A stretch of DNA of 64,000 nt, from the NCBI RefSeq assembly GCF_000735195.1, contig NZ_JPIM01000007.1, forward strand, positions 1 through 64,000, read 5' to 3'. The DNA comes from Chloroflexus sp. MS-G. GTDB taxonomy: Bacteria; Chloroflexota; Chloroflexia; Chloroflexales; Chloroflexaceae. Of the stretch, positions 8,221-16,782 are shown in pieces (the stretch's first letter is position 1; each line of letters opens with the position of its first letter). The position numbers and the translations under genes were made by a program. Under the pieces are notes generated by a model. It saw only the letters and a program-made list of their open reading frames with translations, made no database searches and was not told the origin of the DNA.

Positions 8221-9066
8221 TTAGATCGTGTCCTGATTTATACTGTTTTTCGATGATGTTGTACTGCGATACCAACACTTTGGTAGTGACAATGCCTGAC
8301 GTGTGGTATTATCGGCATCGAGTGGATGCGGAAAGTCGCTCCGAAATTGATGTTCTTTCAATCGATCACGTCGTAAAAAGGTAAATTCCATTGTACGCGG
8401 AATAGTAATATTACCAATAGTGACTGCACCACGTCGATTATTCGGGTGAATGTGAACACAGGCATGGGTTTGTAATAATTTCTCGATGGCGCGACTGGCG
8501 AAGAGAAAGAACCATTTGTTCCATAATTGATCGAGATGATGAAATTCAGCCACAATAATCCGAAAACGGTGTAGTAACTCGACCGGTGTTGCCAGAATTA
8601 CCTCGTGCTCTGCACCCTCAATGTCCATTTGCAGTAAGAGATCACCGTTCTCCTGTGGCGGTAGCGATTGATGTACCCAATCGGCCAGCGTGATATACTG
8701 ACCGTCTGTGAACGCACCGAGAAAGCGCTTGCTAAATCGAAAGGCCGGATGTGGGCAGGGCGGTCCCTCAACAGAGGCATCGGCCATAAAGACGGTCATC
8801 CCCCGCCGTGCACAGTCTTGCTCAAAATCGGCAATCTGACCAACGCCGGGAGAGAAACAAGTTGTTATGCCTTCCAGATCGTCGGGGACGAGATACCCGC
8901 CATCACCTGATGGCCCGAGGCGAATGAACGGGGTTGATGGCGCCAGCGGATGAAGCTGCTCGATCAGGGTTTGAACATGTGTTTGTGGCGTAAGATTGGT
9001 AGGAAACATGCGGCCCTTAGCCAGCAGCCTGATCGCCAGTTGTAAGACTGTATCTTTTACCATCAT
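8221..9066 (-). CDS. FkbM-like SAM-dependent methyltransferase
   Basis: 281 residues. The central block 'NGDLLLQMDIEGAEHEVIL' matches the D-I-E-G-A/S-E motif of FkbM-family methyltransferases, and 'RIIVAEFHHLDQLW' is the following conserved strand. The N-terminal part has 'FIRLGPSGDGGYLVPDDL' and a degenerate SAM-binding region 'CFSPGVGQIADFEQDCARRG'. Such enzymes often O-methylate sugars in surface polysaccharides or secondary metabolites; the substrate is unknown. It is preceded on the minus strand by a good promoter (9100-9128) and stands alone. Start is the first of two adjacent ATGs (9066 or 9063). Confidence 0.75.
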   Translation of the reverse strand: MMVKDTVLQLAIRLLAKGRMFPTNLTPQTHVQTLIEQLHPLAPSTPFIRLGPSGDGGYLVPDDLEGITTCFSPGVGQIADFEQDCARRGMTVFMADASVEGPPCPHPAFRFSKRFLGAFTDGQYITLADWVHQSLPPQENGDLLLQMDIEGAEHEVILATPVELLHRFRIIVAEFHHLDQLWNKWFFLFASRAIEKLLQTHACVHIHPNNRRGAVTIGNITIPRTMEFTFLRRDRLKEHQFRSDFPHPLDADNTTRQALSLPKCWYRSTTSSKNSINQDTI

Positions 9067-9099
9067 GTGGCAGCCTGAAAACGATTATTCGGTGCCAAT

Positions 9100-9128
9100 A
9101 TTGTAGCATTCTATATTGTTGTGATCAA
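9100..9128 (-). promoter_or_regulatory. Promoter of the FkbM-like gene
   Basis: Read on the minus strand: TTGATC (9128-9123), a 17-base spacer and TACAAT (9105-9100), preceded by TGC, so also an extended -10. The leader to the ATG at 9066 is about 30 bases. Confidence 0.6.
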
Positions 9129-9142
9129 TGAATTTTTGATGA

Positions 9143-9475
9143 TTAACGGACTTCAACTTTTGACAAAAGATTCAAAATGATGACCCCGACAATAATAAAA
9201 CCAATGCCAATCATTGCCCATAGATCGAGACGTTGGCCGTAGAGGATCCAGGCTGCAACCGTGATCAGGACGATACCGATCCCTGACCAGACTGCGTAGG
9301 CGATACCTACCGGAATGGCTTCGAGAGCCAGTGACATTGCGTAGAACGAGATAGCATAGCCAATTACGACAATCAATGAGGGTAAAAGGCGAGTAAAACC
9401 GGCGCTGGCTTTGAGCGCCGAAGTAGCAACGACTTCGGTGAGAATGGCGATGAGTAAAAAGAGCCAGTATTTCAT
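9143..9475 (-). CDS. Small multidrug resistance (SMR/EmrE-type) transporter
   Basis: 110 residues with four membrane helices. The essential membrane glutamate is Glu14 in '[12 protein letters not shown]', the same position as in EmrE. '[20 protein letters not shown]' and '[23 protein letters not shown]' are the conserved helix 3 and 4 blocks. SMR proteins work as antiparallel dimers that export cationic compounds or guanidinium in exchange for protons. ATG 9475 follows AAAGGA at good spacing. The gene begins ten bases after the end of the LysR-type gene, so the two form an operon and the regulator may control it. Confidence 0.88.
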   Translation of the reverse strand: MKYWLFLLIAILTEVVATSALKASAGFTRLLPSLIVVIGYAISFYAMSLALEAIPVGIAYAVWSGIGIVLITVAAWILYGQRLDLWAMIGIGFIIVGVIILNLLSKVEVR

Positions 9476-9485
9476 AGATGTTCCT

Positions 9486-10397
9486 TTATGTTGGTAAGGA
9501 AAGGTCACTGCTTCCCGGTTCTGAAGCAGCGGTCTTCGGTAACACCAGGCTTAGCAGAGGATTGGGAAACCGACGTGCCAGGGTGATTGCGCAAAAGGTT
9601 TCTACAAGGTCTGGTAGTTCGGCATATTCGACCACCATGCCGGTCTCTAGCTCATCTTTCACTACGATTGGTGGAATAACCGCCAGAGCGTGATGTTCGC
9701 GTACTACGAGACGTAACATTGCCATGTCATCAATCTCGGCGACGATCTTTGGTTGGATATTCAGGCGATGGACGAACGCATCAAAACCAGTTCGTATCGT
9801 CGATTCTGGCGAAGGAACTATTATTGGCTCGCTTTGTAACAATTCTGCCAGGGTTTGACGGTAACGGTTTGGATGCGGTTGTCCGATCAAACCAACCGGT
9901 TGTGTGTCGATGACGTGGACAATCCACGGTGTGGTCTGATCACTAAAAGGAATCCCGGTTGCCAGAACAACATCTAGATCGTAAAGCTTGAGACTGCCGA
10001 GCAGTTCTTCAAGGGTTCCCGAACGAACGATGACCTTGATCTCGGGATTGGCGAACAACGGACGAAGAAAGCCTACTTGAAAGTTGCGCGACAGAGTCGC
10101 TAAGGCGCCAACGCGCAAGGTCTTTTGGTGCGACTCCGCAAGTCGGCCAAATGTAGCGAGTAGCTCTTCACCCTTAGCAAAGATCGCATCGGCAAAGTCT
10201 AACGCGATGTGACCGGCTTCAGTTAAAACGAGTCGCCGACCGACCCGTTCAAATAGGGGTTGGCCGAGAAATTCTTCAAGGGCATTTATCTGCATTGAGA
10301 GGGCTGATTGGGCAATGTTATACTTCTGTGCAGCACGTGTCAGGTTGCCTTCGTGGGCGACAATCCAGAAGTAGCGAAGATGGTGATAATTCAACAT
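9486..10397 (-). CDS. LysR-family transcriptional regulator, NhaR-like
   Basis: 303 residues. The N-terminal winged helix-turn-helix is '[61 protein letters not shown]', split here only by its normal recognition helix. The opening 'NYHHLRYFW' resembles NhaR, the regulator of Na+/H+ antiporters, more than a typical LysR. The rest is the LysR effector domain. ATG 10397 is preceded by GGAAAG. It is co-transcribed with the SMR gene and divergent from dabB across about 890 bases. LysR regulators such as CbbR often sit beside inorganic-carbon uptake genes, so control of dabBA is possible but unproven. Confidence 0.85.
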   Translation of the reverse strand: MLNYHHLRYFWIVAHEGNLTRAAQKYNIAQSALSMQINALEEFLGQPLFERVGRRLVLTEAGHIALDFADAIFAKGEELLATFGRLAESHQKTLRVGALATLSRNFQVGFLRPLFANPEIKVIVRSGTLEELLGSLKLYDLDVVLATGIPFSDQTTPWIVHVIDTQPVGLIGQPHPNRYRQTLAELLQSEPIIVPSPESTIRTGFDAFVHRLNIQPKIVAEIDDMAMLRLVVREHHALAVIPPIVVKDELETGMVVEYAELPDLVETFCAITLARRFPNPLLSLVLPKTAASEPGSSDLSLPT

Positions 10398-11283
10398 AAT
10401 TCTTTCCATCGGAACGAAGACGTAGCGTCGATCCGAAACTCCCGTTGGCGGAAGGGCGTGGTGTGAGAACCACTTCTACGGTAATGTGGCTTCATAGGTA
10501 CAGGTCATGCGAGCCTAGGGTTGCGCTCGTGGTGCCCAACGATACCATTCTCCATCTGTCGGCGTATATCGGTCGGGGCGCAGTGGAGCTGTGTCCTTTG
10601 GTCAGGGTTTACCTCGTGGTGGCAAAGCGTTGTTCTGCCTCACTGTGCGACGCCATCGGTACCAGGCTGATCGACCATCGTGTTTTACTCATCAACCGGT
10701 TTCACCGTTGTGACGTGACGACGAGTTTTCGGATAGGCGCTTACAGAGTTTCCTAGACAGATGCCTGTTCGCGTTCATTCCCGTTCTTACGGTATTTCCT
10801 ACCGTTGACCATAGCTCTCAGTATGCCAGATGAGATAGTTTTGTGCAATCTGTAAAAGAAACGAGCGTGGAATTCCTCTTTTCCCATACCTTTCTCCCAG
10901 CTCCCATCCTCTGCTCAGGGAAGAGAATGACTCCCTTATCTTCCCGCCAGCCCCTCCTCTCGCTCTCGAGCAGAGAACGGAGGAGTGCAGTGCGGGGTTT
11001 CTCCTAATCTCCCTCTTTCCTCCCTCCGCATTTCCTCTTTTCTCTCTACCTCACCGCTGCCGGTTGGGATGAAAACGTCGAACAGCCCCGGTCATTCCAG
11101 GCGCTGTAGACTGCTGTTTGTCCGGCGTTGCTCTTCCTTCGCTATGCAGGAAGCCGAACAATTGGGCTGGATTTATTTGTTCTGTTAAAAAGAATGTTTT
11201 TTGAAAATACATATATTTTTCTGACAGGTACTCCCATGATACTATTGAAACATCGAAATCATTGTGAAGGAGGAAACAAGGGT
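10398..11283. other. Long regulatory or non-coding gap before dabB
   Basis: No credible gene on either strand. Bases 10850-11060 are strongly pyrimidine-rich on the + strand (runs of ctcc/tttc). Bases 11170-11240 are the most A/T-rich short stretch nearby and may hold the dabB promoter, but no clear -35/-10 pair can be assigned. Confidence 0.45.
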
Positions 11284-12870
11284 ATGGGTAGTGAGCTGGT
11301 TCAGACTGGAGCGCTGTTGGGGTATCTTCCCTCGCTATTGCTGATAGCGGTGGCTCTCCTGGCAGCAAGCAATGTACTGCATTCGGTTGATTTGACCTTT
11401 CAGCTTGGCCGTCTCATCGGTATCGGCTCGTTTCTCCTGTTCCTCGGCATTGGGATGGTTGTTTTTACGTCGGGGCCGATGGTGAGTCCGATCATTGGTA
11501 GCGGTGAGATCGGTCTTCAGATCCGTTTTGATGCGCTGAGCGTCTTGCTGTTGTGGCTGGTGATCGTGCTGGGCACTCTCCTGATCCAGTTTAGCCGTAA
11601 CTATCTTAATGGCGATCCACGGCAGAAAGTCTTTTTCCTTCGACTTTATCTGACAATAGCTGCTGTTCTCTTGATGATCTCGTCGGGTAATCTCTGGCAA
11701 CTAGTACTGGCTTGGATCGGTACCAGCCTCGCTTTACACGAATTGCTCACGTTTTATCCTGAACGCCCACGTGCAATCCGTGCAGCACGCAAAAAATTTA
11801 TTGTGGCCCGTGTTGGTGATCTCTGTTTGATCATTGCTGCTGTGCTGTTGTTTCGCGATTTTGGCACCACCGATATTGGTGCGATCCGCGACGCAGCCAG
11901 CGCTGCTCTGGCAAGTGGGAATATTCCGAATGGCGCGGCCACAGCAGCGATCTTTATTGTCTTTGCCGCTTCACTGAAATCGGCGATGTTCCCCTTCCAT
12001 GGCTGGTTGTTGGAGGTGATGGAGACACCTACTCCGGTATCAGCCCTGCTCCACGCCGGTCTGCTGAACGCTGGTATCTTCCTGGTCGTGCGTTTTGGGG
12101 AGGTGGTGTTTCTTTCAACACCGGCGCTCATGATGTTAATTGCGATCGGTGGCTTCACTGCTATTTTTGCCTCATCGGCAATGATCACTCAGAGCAGTGT
12201 GAAAGTTTCGTTGGCTTACTCAAGCGCTGCCCACATGGCCTTCATGATCATGCTGTGCGGATTTGGCGCCCATACTGTGGCCATCATGCATCTCATTGCC
12301 CATTCTTGCTACAAAGCTCACGCCTTTCTCTCGTCAGGGAGCATCATCGAATACGTTCGGAATACGGGCGCACAGCGTCTCGATAAGGTTCCCCACCCGC
12401 TGGCGCTGCTCGTCAATGGTGCGTTAACGGTAGCAATCTTTCTTGCCGTTGCCACAGCTCTGGGCATCGACGTTACGAAGCGACCGGCTGAAACGGCGAT
12501 GATCACGATCTTTATGCTCGCCGTTGCCTATCTGATGGTAAAGGGTAACACCGGTAAGGCGCCGTTGTACGTTATCAGCCGCACGACAATGATGGCCGCG
12601 TTGGTGACGGTTGCGTTCTTCATCCTTGAGGTACTGGCAGAAGCCCTGCTTGGTAGAGCGGTCGCCGTTTACCCAACGCTGAATGCGCCTGTGCTTATTT
12701 CAGTATGGACAGCAGTGGTTGTATTCGCCATCGTGATCATACTCAGCTCCTATTTACCGGCCCTGGTGAATCGCCCTGCCTGGCGTGCGTTCTACGTACA
12801 TCTGAAGAACGGCTTTTACGCTAACACGCTGTTTGATCGTCTGATCGATATGGTACGTCTAGCTCGCTAA
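11284..12870 (+). CDS. dabB: DabB: membrane subunit of DIC uptake complex (NuoL-like)
   Basis: 528 residues with about 13-14 membrane helices, of the proton-conducting NADH-dehydrogenase L/M/N family (Proton_antipo_M). Characteristic blocks are 'RFDALSVLLLWLVIVLGTLL', 'FAASLKSAMFPFHGWLLEVMETPTPVSALLHAGLLNAG' in two conserved pieces, and 'MHLIAHSCYKAHAFLSSGSI'. Immediately followed by dabA, it is DabB, the energy-coupling subunit that uses the cation gradient to drive hydration of CO2 by DabA. ATG 11284 follows AAGGAGG; the frame extends 52 codons upstream without a credible start. The length is short for NuoL, as expected for DabB. Confidence 0.9.
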   Translation: MGSELVQTGALLGYLPSLLLIAVALLAASNVLHSVDLTFQLGRLIGIGSFLLFLGIGMVVFTSGPMVSPIIGSGEIGLQIRFDALSVLLLWLVIVLGTLLIQFSRNYLNGDPRQKVFFLRLYLTIAAVLLMISSGNLWQLVLAWIGTSLALHELLTFYPERPRAIRAARKKFIVARVGDLCLIIAAVLLFRDFGTTDIGAIRDAASAALASGNIPNGAATAAIFIVFAASLKSAMFPFHGWLLEVMETPTPVSALLHAGLLNAGIFLVVRFGEVVFLSTPALMMLIAIGGFTAIFASSAMITQSSVKVSLAYSSAAHMAFMIMLCGFGAHTVAIMHLIAHSCYKAHAFLSSGSIIEYVRNTGAQRLDKVPHPLALLVNGALTVAIFLAVATALGIDVTKRPAETAMITIFMLAVAYLMVKGNTGKAPLYVISRTTMMAALVTVAFFILEVLAEALLGRAVAVYPTLNAPVLISVWTAVVVFAIVIILSSYLPALVNRPAWRAFYVHLKNGFYANTLFDRLIDMVRLAR

Positions 12871-12896
12871 TTCGTAAACCCACGGAGGCAATACCA

Positions 12897-15434
12897 ATGA
12901 GTGTACTTGAAACGCAGTTCAGTGCTCAGGCCGTTGTCGTGACACCCATACCTACAGTTTCCCGCGACAGAATTATCTGTGCGGTAAAACAGGCCGAACA
13001 GCGTATCGCACCCTTATGGCCATTACGGAACTTTGTAGCAGTGAATCCGTTCCTCGGTCTGGCGGATGTGCCGTTCGCTACCGCAGCGCAGCTTCTGCTT
13101 GGTCGAGCGGGAGCACGGATGACCGCACCACGTGCTTTCTATGCACGGCTCATCAGTGATGGGCGGATAACCGATGCCGATCTGGCGACGGCAATTGCGG
13201 AACATAGTTCATTACGACATGCGCCGAAAGGTGTCGCTGAACTCAAGGCATTTGCATTCAGTGACACCACCGAAGCGACATATCCAGTACTACCGACCGT
13301 CGCTGATGTCGCTTCTACGCTAACCGGTATCAATTGGGCAGATGTCGTTACTGATGCCATTTCTACCTGGGCTGGCGCATACTTCGACCTTGGTCAGTCT
13401 TACTGGCGCTCACCGTGGGCACAATTACCGGCTTACGCAGCGTGGCGGGCCGAGGCAATGCACGACCGTAGTCCTCAAGTGAGAGGGTTAGGGTTACGCC
13501 AGTTTCGGCAGACGGTGCAAGAATTCCCAGAGACTGCCCTCGAGACGATTGTGGCAGCGGTGAAGATATTACAAATCCCCGACGACGGATTGGAGCCCTA
13601 TCTACATCGTCTTCTGATAACAATTCACGGCTGGGCCAGCTATGCCCGTTATCTACGCTGGAATGCCGAACTCTACGGTGGTGAAGACAGTACGCTCACC
13701 GATCTGCTGGCGATCCGAATTGTTTGGGAAGTTGCTCTTTGGAAAAGCCTGGCAGGGAAAGGCCTTGCAGAGGCATGGCATAAGCGAAAGCAGGAATTGA
13801 GTGATGTACGTCTGGCGGAACACGTTCAGCGTGCACTGGCAGGTGACATTCTGCTTCAACGGGCCTTCGAGAAATCGTATCAGCGTCAGCTCTTCACTCA
13901 ACTCGGTTCAAAACAGACTGCCACTGTTGTCCAACAAAGGCAACGCAAGCGCGTTCAAGCAGCATTCTGTATCGATGTACGTTCTGAGGTCTTCCGACGG
14001 GCACTTGAAACGGTAAGCAGTGAGATCGAAACGATTGGTTTTGCCGGATTTTTCGGTTTTCCAATCGAGTATGTTCCTCTGGCAGAGGTTCATGGTGGTG
14101 CGCAGTGCCCGGTACTGCTGACTCCGCAGTTTGTGATTGCTGAGACGGTTGAGGGCAAACCAGAGCAGGAAGTGGCAGCAATTGTAGCGAAACGAGCAAT
14201 GAATCAGCGGGTTGCCAAGGCCTGGCGCATGTTCAAGTTTGGTCCAGTCTCCTGCTTCGGCTTCGTTGGACCGGTTGGTCTTGCCTATGTGCGGAAACTG
14301 TTGCTAGACACACTTGGGATCACGCGACCGGTCCCTCATCCAGCACAGTTTGGCCTGGATGCGCGAACTCGTGCACACGTGGCTCCCACTCTTGATCCAT
14401 GGATAATAGACGGTCGCACTACCGGCATGTCAATTGAGCAGCGGGTGGCGGCAGCAGCGGGTGCGCTCAAGGCGATGTCACTGACCGACAATTTTGCCCG
14501 TATGGTGTTACTGGCCGGTCATGGTTCCACAACAGTGAATAATCCGCACGCTACCGCTCTCGACTGCGGCGCATGTGGTGGACACACTGGCGAAGCCAAT
14601 GTACGGGTCGCGGTACGTATTCTGAACGATTCAGAAGTGCGCGCCAGATTGTGCGAGCAAGGGATTATGATTCCCAATGACACAGTATTCGTTGCCGGTC
14701 TGCACGATACGACGACTGATGATGTCATCATTTTCGATAAACATCTCATCCCGGCCAGTCACGCTGCCGATCTCAAGCAACTAGAAGCAGACCTGGCCGC
14801 TGCCGGACGATTGGCCCGTACCGAACGAGCGGTGCTGTTCAAGCTAGATCGTAAGGACAGGATCGATAAAGCAATTCGTCATCGGAGTAAGGATTGGTCG
14901 CAGGTGCGCCCAGAGTGGGGATTGGCTGGATGTGCCGCGTTTATTGTGGCACCACGCGATCATACAGCGGGCATTAAGCTGGATGGACGCGCCTTTCTCC
15001 ATTCGTACAACTGGCAGCAGGATACCGATTTCAGCGTCCTGGAGCTTATCATGACAGCTCCTATGATTGTTGCCAGTTGGATCAACCTCCAATATTATGG
15101 TTCAACAGTTGATAATCGAGTCTTCGGGAGTGGTAACAAAACGCTGCACAACGTTGTCGGAACGCTCGGCGTCTTAGAAGGAAACTCAGGTGATTTACGG
15201 GTGGGATTGCCGTGGCAATCGGTTCACGATGGCTCGAAGTATGTGCACGAACCACTCCGTTTACACGTGTTGATTGAAGCACCAATTGATGCAATGACTG
15301 CAATTATCGCAAAGCACGAGCAGGTACGGCAACTCCTCGATAACGGTTGGCTCTATCTGTTTGCTCTTGATGACCGGGGTAACGTATCTCACAAATATGT
15401 CGGTCATCTGCAATGGGAGCCGTGTGGTACGTGA
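12897..15434 (+). CDS. dabA: DabA: carbonic-anhydrase-like subunit of DIC uptake complex (DUF2309)
   Basis: 845 residues, full length for the DUF2309/UPF0753 family. DabA is a cytoplasm-facing beta-carbonic-anhydrase-like protein that, with DabB, converts CO2 to trapped HCO3- in an energy-driven, one-way manner. The four zinc-site residues line up with those proven in Halothiobacillus: Cys358 and Asp360 in 'AAFCIDVRSE', His542 in 'VLLAGHGSTTVNNP', Cys557 in 'ALDCGACGGHTGEANVR'. It starts 27 bases after dabB with a GGAGG site, so it is translated from the same mRNA. A hairpin follows. Nothing suggests degeneration. Confidence 0.92.
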   Translation: MSVLETQFSAQAVVVTPIPTVSRDRIICAVKQAEQRIAPLWPLRNFVAVNPFLGLADVPFATAAQLLLGRAGARMTAPRAFYARLISDGRITDADLATAIAEHSSLRHAPKGVAELKAFAFSDTTEATYPVLPTVADVASTLTGINWADVVTDAISTWAGAYFDLGQSYWRSPWAQLPAYAAWRAEAMHDRSPQVRGLGLRQFRQTVQEFPETALETIVAAVKILQIPDDGLEPYLHRLLITIHGWASYARYLRWNAELYGGEDSTLTDLLAIRIVWEVALWKSLAGKGLAEAWHKRKQELSDVRLAEHVQRALAGDILLQRAFEKSYQRQLFTQLGSKQTATVVQQRQRKRVQAAFCIDVRSEVFRRALETVSSEIETIGFAGFFGFPIEYVPLAEVHGGAQCPVLLTPQFVIAETVEGKPEQEVAAIVAKRAMNQRVAKAWRMFKFGPVSCFGFVGPVGLAYVRKLLLDTLGITRPVPHPAQFGLDARTRAHVAPTLDPWIIDGRTTGMSIEQRVAAAAGALKAMSLTDNFARMVLLAGHGSTTVNNPHATALDCGACGGHTGEANVRVAVRILNDSEVRARLCEQGIMIPNDTVFVAGLHDTTTDDVIIFDKHLIPASHAADLKQLEADLAAAGRLARTERAVLFKLDRKDRIDKAIRHRSKDWSQVRPEWGLAGCAAFIVAPRDHTAGIKLDGRAFLHSYNWQQDTDFSVLELIMTAPMIVASWINLQYYGSTVDNRVFGSGNKTLHNVVGTLGVLEGNSGDLRVGLPWQSVHDGSKYVHEPLRLHVLIEAPIDAMTAIIAKHEQVRQLLDNGWLYLFALDDRGNVSHKYVGHLQWEPCGT

Positions 15435-15452
15435 TATGTTCGTATCAAGTTG

Positions 15453-15483
15453 AGCAGGGGCATGGCGCTGCCGTGCTCCTGCT
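15453..15483. terminator. Bidirectional terminator hairpin between dabA and the kinase gene
   Basis: AGCAGGGGCA (15453-15462) pairs with TGCTCCTGCT (15474-15483), ten pairs including one G-U, with an 11-base loop. It lies between convergent genes. No long U-tract follows on either strand. Confidence 0.55.
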
Positions 15484-15486
15484 ACA

Positions 15487-16782
15487 CTACACACGCACAG
15501 GCAGTTGGACAATGAAGGTACTGCCTCGTCCAACTTCGCTCTCCAGTGAGATACTGCCACCATGGGCCTCCACAGCCAGCCGGCAAAAGTAGAGACCCAA
15601 ACCGGTGCCTTGCCGACGATCATGGTCACGGGCCTGGTAAAAGCGTTCAAAGATGTGAGCCTGGGCTTCGGCAGGAATACCTTGACCAGTATCGCTGACC
15701 CGGATTTCAACACTGTGTCCGTTGTTTGTTACTTGTGCGGTTATTCGTACCTCACCGCCTGCAGGGGTAAACTTCATCGCATTTGAAATCAGGTTGGTCA
15801 GTACCCGTTCAATCAAATGAGCGTCTACGGGCACAATAGGCAGCTCAGCGGGTATTTCAACCCGTATCTGTGGGTGATCGATATGGGACAGTTGCCGAAG
15901 AGGATCGCAAACGGTTTTGATCAGGTTGACTAGATTCGTAGGTTGCAACTGTAATGACCAGCTACTGGTTTCAAGCCGTGCTGAATCGAGCACGGTGTTG
16001 ACCAGGCTGAGCAGGTAGGTTGCACTCTCCTGCGCAACTCCCAGCAATTCCTGATGAGCATTTGGATCAAACCCCTGCCGTTGCAGTGCCTTCAGACTGA
16101 TGAGCAACGTATGCAGTGGCGCCCGCATGTCGTGGACGATCATGTTCGTTTGATCTTCGTGGTTGCGGAGACGCTCGGTGAGCGAACGATTTGCCAGCGT
16201 GAGCGTGACGTGCTGACGAGCAGCGAAATCGAGTGCCTGATTAGCAATGTGCAAGAGCAGGCTGGTTGGTGGTGGCTGCAACCGTAATAGCGCAGCACGT
16301 TGCATCATCGGAATAGCACCATCAAGTATCTCGCCAATTGCCAGCAGGTCTTCGGGTGCGCAACTCCATTGAGCATCGTACAATTGCAAATCGGCATCGC
16401 GTTCGAGTGGTTCCATCGGCATTGCAACTAGGGCATAGCCGTAGCGCGGGCCGATTCCAATCAGTGCGACTCCCGTACCGTTGGTAACCAGGTTGCTGCG
16501 CTGAATCGGCAATGCAATGTCTTGCAGCACCAGATCAGCCCAATGGCCACCCTTGGCGCCAGCGACCAACACCGATCCTCCTTCGGCCAATGTTGCATAG
16601 CTTAACGTTTGGGTCAGTTGGATGAGCGTTGCTGGTGTATAACCTCCGGCAACCCCCATTCGGAGACAGGCCCTCAGTGCACCAACTTCTGGTATCGTCT
16701 TTACCGCTCCGAGTTGTGCGCCAATTTCCCGTTGCTGTTGCCCCCCCACGGTTCGTTCCTTCCTCGCTGCGTAGTTTTTCAC
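15487..16782 (-). CDS. Sensor histidine kinase (HisKA-HATPase_c)
   Basis: 431 residues. The C-terminal half is a complete histidine kinase: H-box 'MIVHDMRAPLHTLLISL' with His217 as phosphoacceptor, N-box 'LISNAMKFTPAGGEV', G1 'VSDTGQGIP', F-box 'IFERFYQ' and G2 'GTGLGLYFC'. The N-terminal 200 residues have no membrane segment; they look like a cytoplasmic, possibly GAF-like sensor domain that I cannot name. The GTG start at 16782-16780 overlaps the TAG stop of the upstream FHA-protease gene by one base (TAGTG), so translation is probably coupled. No response regulator is adjacent. Confidence 0.88.
   Translation of the reverse strand: MKNYAARKERTVGGQQQREIGAQLGAVKTIPEVGALRACLRMGVAGGYTPATLIQLTQTLSYATLAEGGSVLVAGAKGGHWADLVLQDIALPIQRSNLVTNGTGVALIGIGPRYGYALVAMPMEPLERDADLQLYDAQWSCAPEDLLAIGEILDGAIPMMQRAALLRLQPPPTSLLLHIANQALDFAARQHVTLTLANRSLTERLRNHEDQTNMIVHDMRAPLHTLLISLKALQRQGFDPNAHQELLGVAQESATYLLSLVNTVLDSARLETSSWSLQLQPTNLVNLIKTVCDPLRQLSHIDHPQIRVEIPAELPIVPVDAHLIERVLTNLISNAMKFTPAGGEVRITAQVTNNGHSVEIRVSDTGQGIPAEAQAHIFERFYQARDHDRRQGTGLGLYFCRLAVEAHGGSISLESEVGRGSTFIVQLPVRV

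Noticed and set aside
10445-10756. 103-codon open frame upstream of dabB
   Set aside because: No ribosome site, irregular composition and no recognisable motif; the surrounding gap looks non-coding.
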